Assembly: GCA_963516475.1 (NCBI GenBank)
Contig: CAUQBR010000001.1
Location: 248,001-312,000 of the forward strand
Origin: JABCPE02 sp963516475
GTDB lineage: Bacteria; Bacteroidota; Bacteroidia; Flavobacteriales; Weeksellaceae
Reading direction: 5' to 3'
DNA length: 64,000 nucleotides
Each line of letters begins with the position of its first letter. Position 1 is the stretch's first letter. A program made the translations under genes and the position numbers. Positions 16,484 through 26,093 of the stretch are shown piece by piece. The notes beneath the pieces were generated by a model that was not told the DNA's origin, ran no database searches, and worked only from the letters and a program-made list of their open reading frames with translations.

Positions 16484-18933
16484 TGATATACAGCACATTA
16501 CAAATTTCGCAACTTACAGATTCTAAACTGATTGGGAATCCAGATATTCTCATCAGCAATATCTCTTTTGACAGCCGAAATCTTTATTCTATTTCGGATA
16601 CGGCGTTTATTGCCATTAACACCAAAAATAATTCTGGCGAAAAATACATTTCTTCCGTAGTAGAAAAAGGTGTGAAAGTCATTATTTCTGAAAACTACTA
16701 TCCTGAATACGAAGATATTACATGGATTATTACCAAAAATTCCATTGAGTTTTTACAAATTTTAGCTAAAAAACATTTAGAAAATTCACATTTAGAAAAC
16801 ACCATCGGCATTACAGGAAGTAACGGCAAAACCATTGTAAAAGAATGGCTTTATCAGTGTCTTTGGGATGAATTCTCCACTGTGAAATCTCCCAAAAGTT
16901 TCAACTCGCAGATTGGGCTTCCTATCTCGCTGCTGCAAATCAATGAGGAACACCAGCTGGGAATCTTTGAAGTCGGAATTTCTAAACCGAGCGAAATGGC
17001 AAGATTGGAAAATATTTTCGCCCCGAAAATCGGCGTTTTGACGCACATCGGTTCTGCTCATTCTTCTAATTTTAAAAACGAAGAAGAACTGATAAACGAA
17101 AAAATCATTCTTTTCAAAGAAAGTGAAACTATTATTTATAACGGAGATAATGAATTGGTTTATAATTTAATAAATAAACTTTATTCAAGTAAAAATTTAA
17201 TTAGTTTCGGACTGAATCAAAGAAATGATGTCCGTATTTCTTCCGATTATAAAAATCCTAATGAATGCATCGGAATAAAATATTTTGATGAAGAAATCAG
17301 TATTTCTCTCCAAAAACGAGATGAGGCTACACTTTCCAATATTCTGGCGATTGTAGCCGTTTTAAAATCACTGAAAATCTCCAACGAAAAAATCGTGAGT
17401 AAAATCCAAGATCTGCATTCAGTGGAGATGCGTTTGGAAAGCGTGAACGGCATTAGAAGTAATCTGATTATCAATGATTCTTTTAATCTGGATTTGGATT
17501 CGTTAATCATTGCATATCAGTTCATTAACCAATATCAAAAGCAGAAAAAATCGCTCATTCTTACAGATATTTTGGACACGATAGAAGAGAACGAAATATT
17601 GTATAAAAAAGTAGCGGAACTTACCAACGAGCAGGATTTTGAAAATATCATTCTCATCGGTGAACATATCACGAAGTATAAAGATTTGTTTTCAGGGAAA
17701 GTCAAAATCTTTGATAATACTCAGGAACTTATAGACAGCCAGTATCTCAATACGATTGAAAATCAGCTGATTTTATTAAAAGGTGCGAGAGTTTTTGAAA
17801 TTGAAAAAATCAAAAAACTTTTAGAACTACAAAAGCACGATACTACGCTTGAAGTAAATCTTAATGCCATCGTGCATAATATAAACATTCACAAGAATTT
17901 ACTGAAACCAGAGACAAAAGTCTGTGCGATGGTGAAAGCTTTTTCCTATGGACTGGGCGGCTACGAAATTGCTGAATATCTACAGCATCACCATATTGAT
18001 TATCTGGGAGTTGCCTATGCAGATGAGGGAGTTGATTTACGGAAAAATGGTGTCACTACGCCTATCCTTGTGATGAATCCTGAGCAGAGCAGCTATGACA
18101 CCATCATAGATTATCATCTGGAGCCAGAGATATACAGCCTGAGGGTTTTGGATTTATTTGGGAAACAACTCCAAGCGAAAGGAATCCAAGAAATCTACCC
18201 TATTCATATCAAGATAGAAACAGGAATGCATCGCCTTGGTTTTAAAGAAGATGAAATAGATGATTTGATTAATTCCTTGAAAAAATACAATGTCAAAATA
18301 GCGAGTATTTTCAGCCATTTATCTTGCGCAGATGTTCCCAAAGAAAAGGAATATACACTGCACCAACTGGAAACCTTTGAGCGAGTTTCAAATAAAATCA
18401 TCCAAAATATCGATTATAAACCTATTAGGCATATTCTCAATACGGCTGGAATTATCAATTTTACTGATTATCAATACGATATGGTAAGAATAGGTATTGG
18501 GATGATGGGCATTTCCTGCGTTCCTGAAATAGAAAAACAGCTCCAAAATGTGGCTACATTTAAAACTGTGATTTCTCAGATTTCCAAAGTAGAAAAAGGA
18601 GATTCTATAGGATACAGCAGAAAATACATCGCTGAGAAAGATACCAGAATCGCTACCATTCCGATAGGTTATGCAGACGGAATTCCTCGGCTAATAGGAA
18701 ACAAAAAGGGATTTGTCATCATCAAAGGGCAGAAAGTCCCTATCGTGGGAAATGTGTGTATGGATATGCTGATGGTAGATTTGGGCGAAATTCCTGCGAA
18801 GGAAGGTGATGAGGTCATTATCTTCAATTCCTGCAAGACTTTGGAAGAGTTTGCAGAATACTGCCAGACCATTCCTTATGAGGTTCTTACTTCCATTTCA
18901 CGAAGAGTCAAAAGAATTTATGTAAAAGATTGA
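16483..18933 (+). CDS. murF-alr: Bifunctional UDP-MurNAc-tripeptide:D-Ala-D-Ala ligase / alanine racemase
   Basis: 816-residue fusion of two peptidoglycan enzymes, a known Bacteroidota arrangement. The MurF half (about 1-450) has the ATP loop GITGSNGKT near residue 106 and adds D-Ala-D-Ala to the UDP-tripeptide. The Alr half (about 455-816) makes D-Ala: VNLNAIVHNI, PLP lysine in MVKAFSYG near 484, HIKIETGMHRLGF, IGYSRKYIA and NVCMDMLMVDLG. Fusion couples D-Ala production to its use. Translationally coupled to tdk (one-base overlap) and followed two bases later by the patatin gene. Confidence 0.96.
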   Translation: MIYSTLQISQLTDSKLIGNPDILISNISFDSRNLYSISDTAFIAINTKNNSGEKYISSVVEKGVKVIISENYYPEYEDITWIITKNSIEFLQILAKKHLENSHLENTIGITGSNGKTIVKEWLYQCLWDEFSTVKSPKSFNSQIGLPISLLQINEEHQLGIFEVGISKPSEMARLENIFAPKIGVLTHIGSAHSSNFKNEEELINEKIILFKESETIIYNGDNELVYNLINKLYSSKNLISFGLNQRNDVRISSDYKNPNECIGIKYFDEEISISLQKRDEATLSNILAIVAVLKSLKISNEKIVSKIQDLHSVEMRLESVNGIRSNLIINDSFNLDLDSLIIAYQFINQYQKQKKSLILTDILDTIEENEILYKKVAELTNEQDFENIILIGEHITKYKDLFSGKVKIFDNTQELIDSQYLNTIENQLILLKGARVFEIEKIKKLLELQKHDTTLEVNLNAIVHNINIHKNLLKPETKVCAMVKAFSYGLGGYEIAEYLQHHHIDYLGVAYADEGVDLRKNGVTTPILVMNPEQSSYDTIIDYHLEPEIYSLRVLDLFGKQLQAKGIQEIYPIHIKIETGMHRLGFKEDEIDDLINSLKKYNVKIASIFSHLSCADVPKEKEYTLHQLETFERVSNKIIQNIDYKPIRHILNTAGIINFTDYQYDMVRIGIGMMGISCVPEIEKQLQNVATFKTVISQISKVEKGDSIGYSRKYIAEKDTRIATIPIGYADGIPRLIGNKKGFVIIKGQKVPIVGNVCMDMLMVDLGEIPAKEGDEVIIFNSCKTLEEFAEYCQTIPYEVLTSISRRVKRIYVKD

Positions 18934-18935
18934 TT

Positions 18936-21098
18936 ATGAAAAAGTTACTTCAAATATTTATAATAATGTTTTCTTTGACTTTATATAAAGCTCAGGTAAA
19001 AGAAAACATAAAAATTCCGAAAAACCCAAAAATAGGGCTGTCTCTGGCAGGTGGCGGCGCGAAAGGTTTTGCCCATGTAGGCGTATTGAAAGTGATAGAC
19101 TCACTGGGAGTAAAAATAGACTACATCTCTGGAACCAGCATGGGAGCGATAGTTGGAGGGCTTTATGCATCGGGCTACTCGGCAAAGGAAATAGAAAAAA
19201 TCATCAAAGAAACGGATTTTTATGAAATTCTTGCCAATGAAAAAGACCGAAAAGAAATTCCATTTTTTGATAAAAATAATGACAAATATCTGCTGAATAT
19301 TCCTTTTGAAAAAGGTAAATTCAATGTCCTGCCAAAAGCCATTTCACAAGGACAAAAAAATCTTTTCCTTTTGAAAGATTTGTTTAACAATGTTTCTAAT
19401 GTTACAGATTTTTCAAAGCTGAATATTCCTTTCATGTGCGTGGCAACCAATCTGGAAAATGGAAAAGTAAAAATTTTTGAAAAAGGAGATTTGGTGAATT
19501 CTATCATGGCGAGTTCCGCCTATCCTTCACTGATAAATCCCGTGAAAATAAATGACAGTCTGTACATAGATGGCGCAATGACAGTAAATTTTCCATCAAA
19601 ACCACTTAAAGAGAAAGGAATGGATATTGTCATCGGAGTGGATTTGACACTTCCTTTGGCGAATAAAGATGAGCTTAATTCGGCTATAAAGATTTTAGAC
19701 CAAGTGATAGATTTCACTATACAAAATGAAAATAAAACTCAGTATAAAAATACAGATATAATAATTCATCCTAATCTAAAAGGATATTCTTCCACAAGCT
19801 ATGGCGACAAAGAAAAAATCCTAAATTTAGGATATGAAGAGGCTAAAAAATACATTGATATACTCAATAAATTACCAAAAAGAGACTCTCTACCGAAAAT
19901 GATGAGCAAGCCTGTTTATTCTAATATTTATAAAGTAGACAGCCTTATTTTGGTGAATAGCAGGATTTTTAATGAATCTTATGTAAAAGGGAAAATGAAC
20001 CTTAAAATTCCTTCTCTGCAAACTTATGCTGGAATTAACCAAATGATTGATAAATTATATGCTACCAATAATTATAAACTTATCAATTATGATCTGATAC
20101 AGGATAAAGGGAAAAACATTCTAAAGCTAGAATTAGAAGAAGATAATGCCCGATTTATGCTAAAATTTGGGCTGCATTATGATGAAGTTTTCAAAACAGG
20201 TTTATTAATAAATACAACCATCAAAAGGTTTTTATTCCAAAACTCTATTCTCTCCCTTGATGCCATCGTAGGAGGAAATAAACCGAGATATTATTTTAAT
20301 TATTTCGTGGATAATGGCTACTTCCCTGGGTTTGGGATTTATTCTTCTGGGATGAGTCTACAACTTAATGATGATAATAGAAATGAAATAGGAAAATGGA
20401 AATGGTTTAGAAATGAGATTTATCTTCAGTCTATTTGGAAAGATAGATATGCCATAGGAGGAGGAATGAGCCATGATTATTTTGAGTCCAAAATAGGAAC
20501 TACCCGCTATGATAATGAAAAAAACTTTATCAATCCTTATGTTTTCATTAAAAGTGATACAAGGAATGACAAGGACTTCTCATCAAGAGGTTTCTACCTT
20601 AATATAGAAGGAAAATTATTAGATATTTTTAATAAAAAAATTGAAAAACAGATTTTCCAAACCAAAGCTGACATCCGAATGAGTTTTCCTATTTCCAGCC
20701 GTATGACTTATAGGCTCAATCTTTTCGGAGGACTTACTTTCGGAAAAGATGTTCCATACTATTATCATTTCTACCCAGGTGGAATTTTTGAGCAGAATTT
20801 AGGGAATTTTGTAAGTTTCCAAGGCTATCAGTTTGGGAATTTTGCTACGGATAATCTCATCGTTGCTGGGAATGATTTTCAGTTTAGAATTAAGAAAAAT
20901 TATTTCATCACAGGACATGTTAATTTTATCAATACCTTTGATGAGCATAAAATAAATCATATTCTAAAAGTAGGCGATGTTTCTGGTGGAATTACTGCTG
21001 GATACAAATCTCCTTTTGGGCAGATAAAACTAAATTACAGCAAAGCTGTGAATAAAGGAAAAGGAATTTTTAGTGTGATTTTAGGACATTGGTTCTAA
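18936..21098 (+). CDS. Patatin-like phospholipase fused to an outer-membrane barrel (type Vd-like)
   Basis: About 720 residues. The ATG at 18936 (MKKLLQIF) is preferred to the TTG at 18930 because it begins a clean signal peptide. The mature N-terminus is a patatin domain (about 30-230): Gly-rich oxyanion loop LAGGGAKGFAHVG, nucleophile GTSMGAIVGG and catalytic Asp in DGAMTVNFP. After a POTRA-like segment (about 310-390) a beta-strand-rich region to the end (ending GKGIFSVILGHWF) resembles a 16-strand BamA/D15-type barrel. This order matches PlpD-like type V secreted lipases; Bacteroidota versions are usually thought to stay surface- or periplasm-attached. Phospholipase A1 activity is inferred. 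Confidence 0.9.
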   Translation: MKKLLQIFIIMFSLTLYKAQVKENIKIPKNPKIGLSLAGGGAKGFAHVGVLKVIDSLGVKIDYISGTSMGAIVGGLYASGYSAKEIEKIIKETDFYEILANEKDRKEIPFFDKNNDKYLLNIPFEKGKFNVLPKAISQGQKNLFLLKDLFNNVSNVTDFSKLNIPFMCVATNLENGKVKIFEKGDLVNSIMASSAYPSLINPVKINDSLYIDGAMTVNFPSKPLKEKGMDIVIGVDLTLPLANKDELNSAIKILDQVIDFTIQNENKTQYKNTDIIIHPNLKGYSSTSYGDKEKILNLGYEEAKKYIDILNKLPKRDSLPKMMSKPVYSNIYKVDSLILVNSRIFNESYVKGKMNLKIPSLQTYAGINQMIDKLYATNNYKLINYDLIQDKGKNILKLELEEDNARFMLKFGLHYDEVFKTGLLINTTIKRFLFQNSILSLDAIVGGNKPRYYFNYFVDNGYFPGFGIYSSGMSLQLNDDNRNEIGKWKWFRNEIYLQSIWKDRYAIGGGMSHDYFESKIGTTRYDNEKNFINPYVFIKSDTRNDKDFSSRGFYLNIEGKLLDIFNKKIEKQIFQTKADIRMSFPISSRMTYRLNLFGGLTFGKDVPYYYHFYPGGIFEQNLGNFVSFQGYQFGNFATDNLIVAGNDFQFRIKKNYFITGHVNFINTFDEHKINHILKVGDVSGGITAGYKSPFGQIKLNYSKAVNKGKGIFSVILGHWF

Positions 21099-21121
21099 TT
21101 TTTAGAAATAAATAAAGCAGA

Positions 21122-21529
21122 ATGATACAGTATTTTTTTGAAAATGTAGAGGAAATTTCCCTTCCTGAAAATTGTTCAGAATGGATTAAAAAACTTATTT
21201 TAAATGAAGAGAAAAAAGTAGGAAATATCAATTATATTTTCTGTGATGATGAATACCTGTTAAAAGTAAATCAGGATTTTCTTAATCATGATTACTACAC
21301 GGACATCATTACTTTTGATTATGTAAAAGGTAAAACCATAAGCGGAGATATTTTTATATCTTTGCCGCGCATTTCGGAAAATGCCTCTACTCTATCCAGT
21401 AGTTTTGAAAAGGAATTACTACGGGTTCTGGCTCATGGTGTTCTTCACCTTTGCGGATACAAAGATAAATCCGATGAAGAACAAAAAGAAATGAGAGCGA
21501 AAGAAGATTTTTATATCAATTTATTTTAA
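21122..21529 (+). CDS. ybeY: rRNA maturation endoribonuclease YbeY
   Basis: Metal-dependent single-strand RNase involved in 16S rRNA 3'-end processing. 135 residues. The metal-binding motif is HGVLHLCGYKDK: the first two histidines (H114 and H118 in E. coli numbering) are present, while the third ligand position (H124) is Asp. The preceding DYYTDIITFDYV and GDIFISLPRI are standard. The stop codon is directly followed by a parS-like palindrome and then mnmG. Confidence 0.93.
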   Translation: MIQYFFENVEEISLPENCSEWIKKLILNEEKKVGNINYIFCDDEYLLKVNQDFLNHDYYTDIITFDYVKGKTISGDIFISLPRISENASTLSSSFEKELLRVLAHGVLHLCGYKDKSDEEQKEMRAKEDFYINLF

Positions 21530-21545
21530 TGTTTCCCGTGAAACA
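21530..21545. promoter_or_regulatory. parS-like centromere site 1 (ybeY-mnmG gap)
   Basis: TGTTTCCCGTGAAACA differs at one base from the widely conserved chromosomal parS 16-mer TGTTTCACGTGAAACA recognised by ParB/Spo0J. It starts at the base after the ybeY stop codon and lies in the 47-base gap before mnmG. Confidence 0.75.
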
Positions 21546-21576
21546 TTTTTATTATTTATAAACTTATTTACAATAT

Positions 21577-23439
21577 ATGATAAACGAAATATACGATGTA
21601 ATCGTAGTAGGTGGAGGACATGCAGGCTGTGAAGCAGCGGCAGCAGCAGCCAATCTCGGCTCTAAAACTATGCTGGTTACTATGAACATGCAGACCATCG
21701 GACAGATGAGCTGTAACCCTGCGATGGGCGGAATAGCAAAAGGACAAATCGTTCGTGAAATAGATGCGCTTGGCGGGTATTCTGGAATTATAGCAGATAA
21801 ATCTGCTATCCAGTTTAAGATGCTTAACCTCTCAAAAGGACCTGCTATGTGGTCGCCACGAACTCAAAACGACAGAATGCTTTTTGCAGAAGAATGGAGA
21901 TTAGCTTTAGAAAATACTCCTAATCTTGATTTTTTTCAAGATATGGTGAAAAATATCATTATAGAAAATGGTAAAGTAGCAGGTGTAATTACCAACATTG
22001 GTGTAGAAATCCGTGGAAAAGCAGTAGTTCTTACCAATGGAACTTTCCTAAATGGACTGATACATATCGGAGAAAAACAATTCGGCGGCGGAAGAATGGG
22101 CGAGCCAAAAGCCTTTGGAATTACTGAGCAATTAGTAAGCTTAGGTTTTAAAGCAGGAAGAATGAAAACAGGAACGCCTGTAAGAATAGATGGAAGAAGT
22201 CTGGATTATTCCAAAATGGAGGAACAAAAAGGCGATGAAAATCCACAAAAATTCTCTTACCTTGATACTCCTAAACTTAAAGAACAAAGAAGCTGCTATA
22301 TCACTTATACAAACGAAACTGTACATGATATTCTCCGCTCTGGGTTTGATAGAAGCCCAATGTTCAACGGAACTATACAAAGCATAGGACCAAGATATTG
22401 CCCAAGTATAGAAGATAAAATCAATCGTTTCGCTGAACGAAACAGACATCAGCTTTTCGTAGAACCAGAAGGCTGGAAAACTGTAGAAATCTATGTAAAT
22501 GGTTTCAGCTCTTCACTTCCAGAAGATATTCAGGCTGAAGCGCTAAGACATGTACCAGGTTTTGAAAATGCTAAAATATTTCGCCCAGGTTATGCCATAG
22601 AGTACGACTACTTCCCTCCTACTCAGCTGAAACATACTTTGGAAACCAAACTGATTGAAAATTTATTTTTCGCTGGACAAATCAATGGAACTACTGGCTA
22701 TGAAGAAGCAGCAGGACAAGGTCTGATTGCAGGAATCAATGCGCATAATAAAGTTCACAGCAAAGATGAATTTACCCTTAGCAGAGATGAAGCCTATATA
22801 GGTGTACTGATAGACGACCTCATCACAAAAGGAACAGAAGAGCCGTACCGTATGTTCACATCAAGGGCAGAATACAGACTACTTCTAAGACAAGATAATG
22901 CTGATATTCGTCTGACTGAAAAATCTTACAACATAGGTTTAGCATCAGAAGAAAGACTCAGAAAAGTAGAGGAAAAAATTAAAAAATCTGGAGAGCTGGA
23001 AGAATTCCTAAAAGAATTATCATTAAAACCAAACATCATAAATCCTATTCTTGAAGAAAACGAAAGCAATCCTGTAGACCAAGCATACAGAGCATCTCAA
23101 ATATTAACCCGTCCTAACATTAATTTAGAAAAACTTTCTAAAATAGAAATTATAGGAAATAAAGCAAGAGAATATTCTGAAGAGATACAAGAGCAAGCAG
23201 AAATCAATATAAAATACAAAGGCTACATAGAAAAAGAAAAAGAAAATGTAGCAAAACTTCAAAGAATGGAAAATATAAAAATTCCAGATGATTTTGATTT
23301 TAGCAAAGTATCCTCACTTTCTTCGGAAGCTTTACAAAAGATGAATAATATTCGTCCAAAAAATATCGCACAGGCTTCTAGAATATCAGGAGTGTCACCA
23401 GCGGATATTAATGTTTTATTAATTTATTTAGGAAAATAA
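21577..23439 (+). CDS. mnmG: tRNA uridine-5-carboxymethylaminomethyl modification enzyme MnmG (GidA)
   Basis: FAD-dependent enzyme that, with MnmE, installs cmnm5 on wobble uridine 34. 620 residues, normal. FAD motif VVGGGHAGCEAAAAAA at 10-25, CNPAMGGIAKGQIVREIDALGG, the C-terminal SRAEYRLLLRQDNADIRL and PADINVLLIYLGK are all diagnostic. mnmG lies near the chromosomal origin in many bacteria, which fits the parS-like sites on both sides and the DnaA-box cluster 4 kb downstream. Confidence 0.97.
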   Translation: MINEIYDVIVVGGGHAGCEAAAAAANLGSKTMLVTMNMQTIGQMSCNPAMGGIAKGQIVREIDALGGYSGIIADKSAIQFKMLNLSKGPAMWSPRTQNDRMLFAEEWRLALENTPNLDFFQDMVKNIIIENGKVAGVITNIGVEIRGKAVVLTNGTFLNGLIHIGEKQFGGGRMGEPKAFGITEQLVSLGFKAGRMKTGTPVRIDGRSLDYSKMEEQKGDENPQKFSYLDTPKLKEQRSCYITYTNETVHDILRSGFDRSPMFNGTIQSIGPRYCPSIEDKINRFAERNRHQLFVEPEGWKTVEIYVNGFSSSLPEDIQAEALRHVPGFENAKIFRPGYAIEYDYFPPTQLKHTLETKLIENLFFAGQINGTTGYEEAAGQGLIAGINAHNKVHSKDEFTLSRDEAYIGVLIDDLITKGTEEPYRMFTSRAEYRLLLRQDNADIRLTEKSYNIGLASEERLRKVEEKIKKSGELEEFLKELSLKPNIINPILEENESNPVDQAYRASQILTRPNINLEKLSKIEIIGNKAREYSEEIQEQAEINIKYKGYIEKEKENVAKLQRMENIKIPDDFDFSKVSSLSSEALQKMNNIRPKNIAQASRISGVSPADINVLLIYLGK

Positions 23440-23441
23440 AT

Positions 23442-23467
23442 CACAATGTTTCACATGAAACATTGTG
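23442..23467. promoter_or_regulatory. parS-like centromere site 2 (after mnmG)
   Basis: The core TGTTTCACATGAAACA (23447-23462) differs from the canonical parS 16-mer at one base and sits in a longer 26-base inverted repeat (CACAA...TTGTG arms) just after the mnmG stop. The hairpin could double as an mnmG terminator, but no strong T run follows. Confidence 0.72.
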
Positions 23468-23488
23468 GTTGTTTTATAAAAAATTAAA

Positions 23489-24313
23489 ATGAAAATAAAA
23501 GACCATTTTCTCTCACAGGAAGAATTTGAAATTATAGAAACAGAAATCCAAGGGATTTATAAAACTTCTCCCCTGCCCGATGATTTAGGTAAATATTATG
23601 AAAGTAAAAATTATATTTCGCATCATCAGGATTCGGGAAGTTTGAAAGAAAAAGTGTATAAATTTTTACAGAAGTTTAATCTTAATTATAAAAAAAATAT
23701 AATCAAGAATGAAATAGGAACTCATCTGAAAATATTAGACTATGGATGCGGCGCAGGAGAGTTCGTAAAATTTATAGAAAACGAATATACCACTTTCGGA
23801 TTTGAGCCAAATGAAAATGCAAGAAATTTTGCAAAACAAAAATCCAAAAAAACAATTTTCATTTCTAATCCAGAACTCACAGAAATAGAAAACGAAAGTC
23901 TAGATGCTATCACCCTATGGCATGTTTTCGAGCATATAGAAGAAAGGGAAAAATACCTGAAAATATTTCATGAAAAATTAAAACCAAATGGACTTCTCAT
24001 CATCGCCGTTCCGAACCACACTTCCTATGACGGAAAAAAATATAAAGAATTTTGGGCTGCCTATGATGTGCCTAGACACATTTGGCATTTCTCAAAATCA
24101 GGAATGGAAAAATTGATGAATAATGAAAATTGGAAAATCAGAAAAATAAAACCTCTCCTGCTCGATTCTTATTATATCTCTATGCTAAGCGAAAAATATA
24201 AGAAAAATCCATTTTTTTGGCTTTTTGGAGCAATTCACGGAGCAATTTCTAATTTTAAAGCATTAAAAACGGGCGAATTTTCGAGTTTGATATATATTAT
24301 CGAAAAAACTTAG
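23489..24313 (+). CDS. Class I SAM-dependent methyltransferase
   Basis: 274 residues. Motif I is ILDYGCGAGEFVKFIE (about 86-101), followed by an acidic post-I residue in FGFEPNENAR and motif LDAITLWHVFEHIEE (about 135-150). This is the general UbiE/methyltransf_23 type found for small-molecule or lipid substrates; the substrate cannot be told. The preceding segment has a GKYYESKNYISHH motif common in Bacteroidota homologues that sit near mnmG. Confidence 0.88.
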   Translation: MKIKDHFLSQEEFEIIETEIQGIYKTSPLPDDLGKYYESKNYISHHQDSGSLKEKVYKFLQKFNLNYKKNIIKNEIGTHLKILDYGCGAGEFVKFIENEYTTFGFEPNENARNFAKQKSKKTIFISNPELTEIENESLDAITLWHVFEHIEEREKYLKIFHEKLKPNGLLIIAVPNHTSYDGKKYKEFWAAYDVPRHIWHFSKSGMEKLMNNENWKIRKIKPLLLDSYYISMLSEKYKKNPFFWLFGAIHGAISNFKALKTGEFSSLIYIIEKT

Positions 24314-24401
24314 AAAATGGATTTTTAATAGGTTTATTAAAGCCAATTTTTTACTCAAAAATAACTTTTTCAATAAAATTTTAAATTAAAAAGAAAATAT
24401 C

Positions 24402-25148
24402 ATGTTTGAATTTTTTAGCAACATATCAAAAATTAAATTTGTAGGAGAGCTGACCGTGGATGTAGTTTTTCTACGGCTTCTACTGGCTGTCATTTTTGGA
24501 GGGCTTGTCGGCATCGAAAGAGAAAGAAAACATAAACCTGCTGGATTCAGAACTTACATCCTAGTGTGTTTTGGTGCGGCAATAGTTTCCATGGTACAAG
24601 ACCAGCTCAGACTAAACATCTACGGCTTTGAAAAAGATTTCAAAGGTCTTGCAGCAATTATGAAAACAGACTTGGGGCGACTTGGGGCGCAGGTTATCAG
24701 TGGAATAGGCTTCCTAGGTGCTGGGAGCATCATCAAAGAAAAAGGCGAAGTAGGCGGACTGACCACCGCGGCTGGAATCTGGGCAACTGGCTGTGTGGGA
24801 TTAGGAATCGGCTGGGGATTTTATAACATTGCCATCATTGCTATTATTTTTATGCTCATCATCATGATAGCGCTGAAAAAGGTAGAAACTGTTTTCATGA
24901 AAAAATCTTCTAATCTGATTTTTGAAATTGAAATTGATGAAAATGCCGCTGTTTCAGAAATAATTTCCGAATGCTATGCTGTTTTTCTACAAAAAGAAAT
25001 AAACATCAATAAAGTTGATAAAAATCTGAAAAACAATATTATAACATTCAATGCGACCACCGAAGAAAATAATAACAACATCGCCGAAATCGTGATGATT
25101 CTTTCCTCTAAAAATAATATAAAATCGGTAAAAGATATGAGTATTTAA
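24402..25148 (+). CDS. MgtC/SapB-family membrane protein
   Basis: 248 residues. Four to five N-terminal membrane helices with the signature RLLLAVIFGGLVGIERERKH and KPAGFRTYILVCFGAA, then GIGFLGAGSIIKE and GLTTAAGIWATGCVGLGIGWG, all diagnostic of MgtC/SapB. A soluble ACT-like C-terminal domain (about 165-248) follows. Family members affect magnesium homeostasis and acid or intracellular survival, but biochemical activity is unsettled. Confidence 0.93.
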   Translation: MFEFFSNISKIKFVGELTVDVVFLRLLLAVIFGGLVGIERERKHKPAGFRTYILVCFGAAIVSMVQDQLRLNIYGFEKDFKGLAAIMKTDLGRLGAQVISGIGFLGAGSIIKEKGEVGGLTTAAGIWATGCVGLGIGWGFYNIAIIAIIFMLIIMIALKKVETVFMKKSSNLIFEIEIDENAAVSEIISECYAVFLQKEININKVDKNLKNNIITFNATTEENNNNIAEIVMILSSKNNIKSVKDMSI

Positions 25149-25185
25149 TATTTTTTTAATTTGTCTATCAAAAAACATAATAAAA

Positions 25186-25998
25186 ATGATTCCTACACAA
25201 GAACAAATTGAGCAATTAGTTGCTGACCTTAATACTGCTACACAGCGGGAGATGATTCGTATCAAACTATCTTTATCTGATAGTTTAACACTTACCGATA
25301 GTAAATTCGGTGGCATGCCTTATATCCCAAAAGAAGGCTCACTGCCTAAAAGTGCTGAAGGCAAACCACTCTTTATGCTGGCACAAATTAACTGTGAACA
25401 ACTACCCGAAAACAATATCTATCCTAAAAAAGGTCTATTGCAGTTCTGGATAGCAGATACTGAAGATTATCTATTTGGGCTAGACTTTGACAACCCTTGC
25501 AGTAATGACTTTAAGCGAGTACTCTACTACCCTACTATTGGTGAAGCTTTGTCCATTGATGATTTTATAGAGGACTATGTTTTTGATAATGATAATCTGC
25601 CTTTTGATGCTGATTTGCAGTTTGCTTTACATTTTACCAAAGAAATTGGAACTTTTTCATTGGACGAAAATTCCGCACAAAAACTTTTTATAGAAAAGTG
25701 GAATGAAACCTTTTCAGACAAAATAGAATACCTATATCAGTTACCTGATGAAGCTGATTTTATTCGTGATTTAGATAGCACAGGGCATAAGATTGGTGGT
25801 TATCCTTACTTCACCCAAGATGATCCTCGTAAAGACAATGACCCTCATACCTTACTTCTTCTTCAAATAGATTCTGATGAAATAGAAGATGTAGAAATTA
25901 TATGGGGTGATTGTGGCGTGGCTAACTTCTTTATAAACCCAGAAGATTTGGCGAAATGTCAGTTTGATGATGTAATGTATAATTGGGACTGTACTTAG
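25186..25998 (+). CDS. YwqG-family protein (DUF1963)
   Basis: 270 residues, full length for YwqG. Visible are DSKFGGMPYIPKEGSLP, LFMLAQINCEQLPENNIYPKKGLLQFW, the HKIGGYPYFTQDDPR motif and a C-terminal WGDCGVANFFINPEDLAKCQFDDVMYNWDCT, typical of DUF1963. Function is unknown; related genes are often found near contact-dependent toxins and immunity genes, but no toxin is adjacent here. Cytoplasmic; no signal peptide or membrane segment. It follows mgtC by 37 bases and is convergent with pgk. Confidence 0.9.
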   Translation: MIPTQEQIEQLVADLNTATQREMIRIKLSLSDSLTLTDSKFGGMPYIPKEGSLPKSAEGKPLFMLAQINCEQLPENNIYPKKGLLQFWIADTEDYLFGLDFDNPCSNDFKRVLYYPTIGEALSIDDFIEDYVFDNDNLPFDADLQFALHFTKEIGTFSLDENSAQKLFIEKWNETFSDKIEYLYQLPDEADFIRDLDSTGHKIGGYPYFTQDDPRKDNDPHTLLLLQIDSDEIEDVEIIWGDCGVANFFINPEDLAKCQFDDVMYNWDCT

Positions 25999-26045
25999 TC
26001 AGTTTTCTTATACTTACAAAATATTTTACTTAAAAATATTCATAA

Positions 26046-26080
26046 AAAAGCGAACCCTAAATTTTAGAGTTCGCTTCTTT
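26046..26080. terminator. Bidirectional terminator between YwqG gene and pgk
   Basis: Stem AAGCGAAC / GTTCGCTT (26048-26055, 26069-26076) with an inner CTAAA/TTTAG extension, A run on the left and T run on the right. Confidence 0.85.
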
Positions 26081-26093
26081 TTTATAATTACAA

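Noticed and set aside
25186..25998. YwqG-like protein as immunity gene of a contact-dependent toxin locus
   Set aside because: No toxin, Rhs or T6SS gene adjoins it; only the family association remains.
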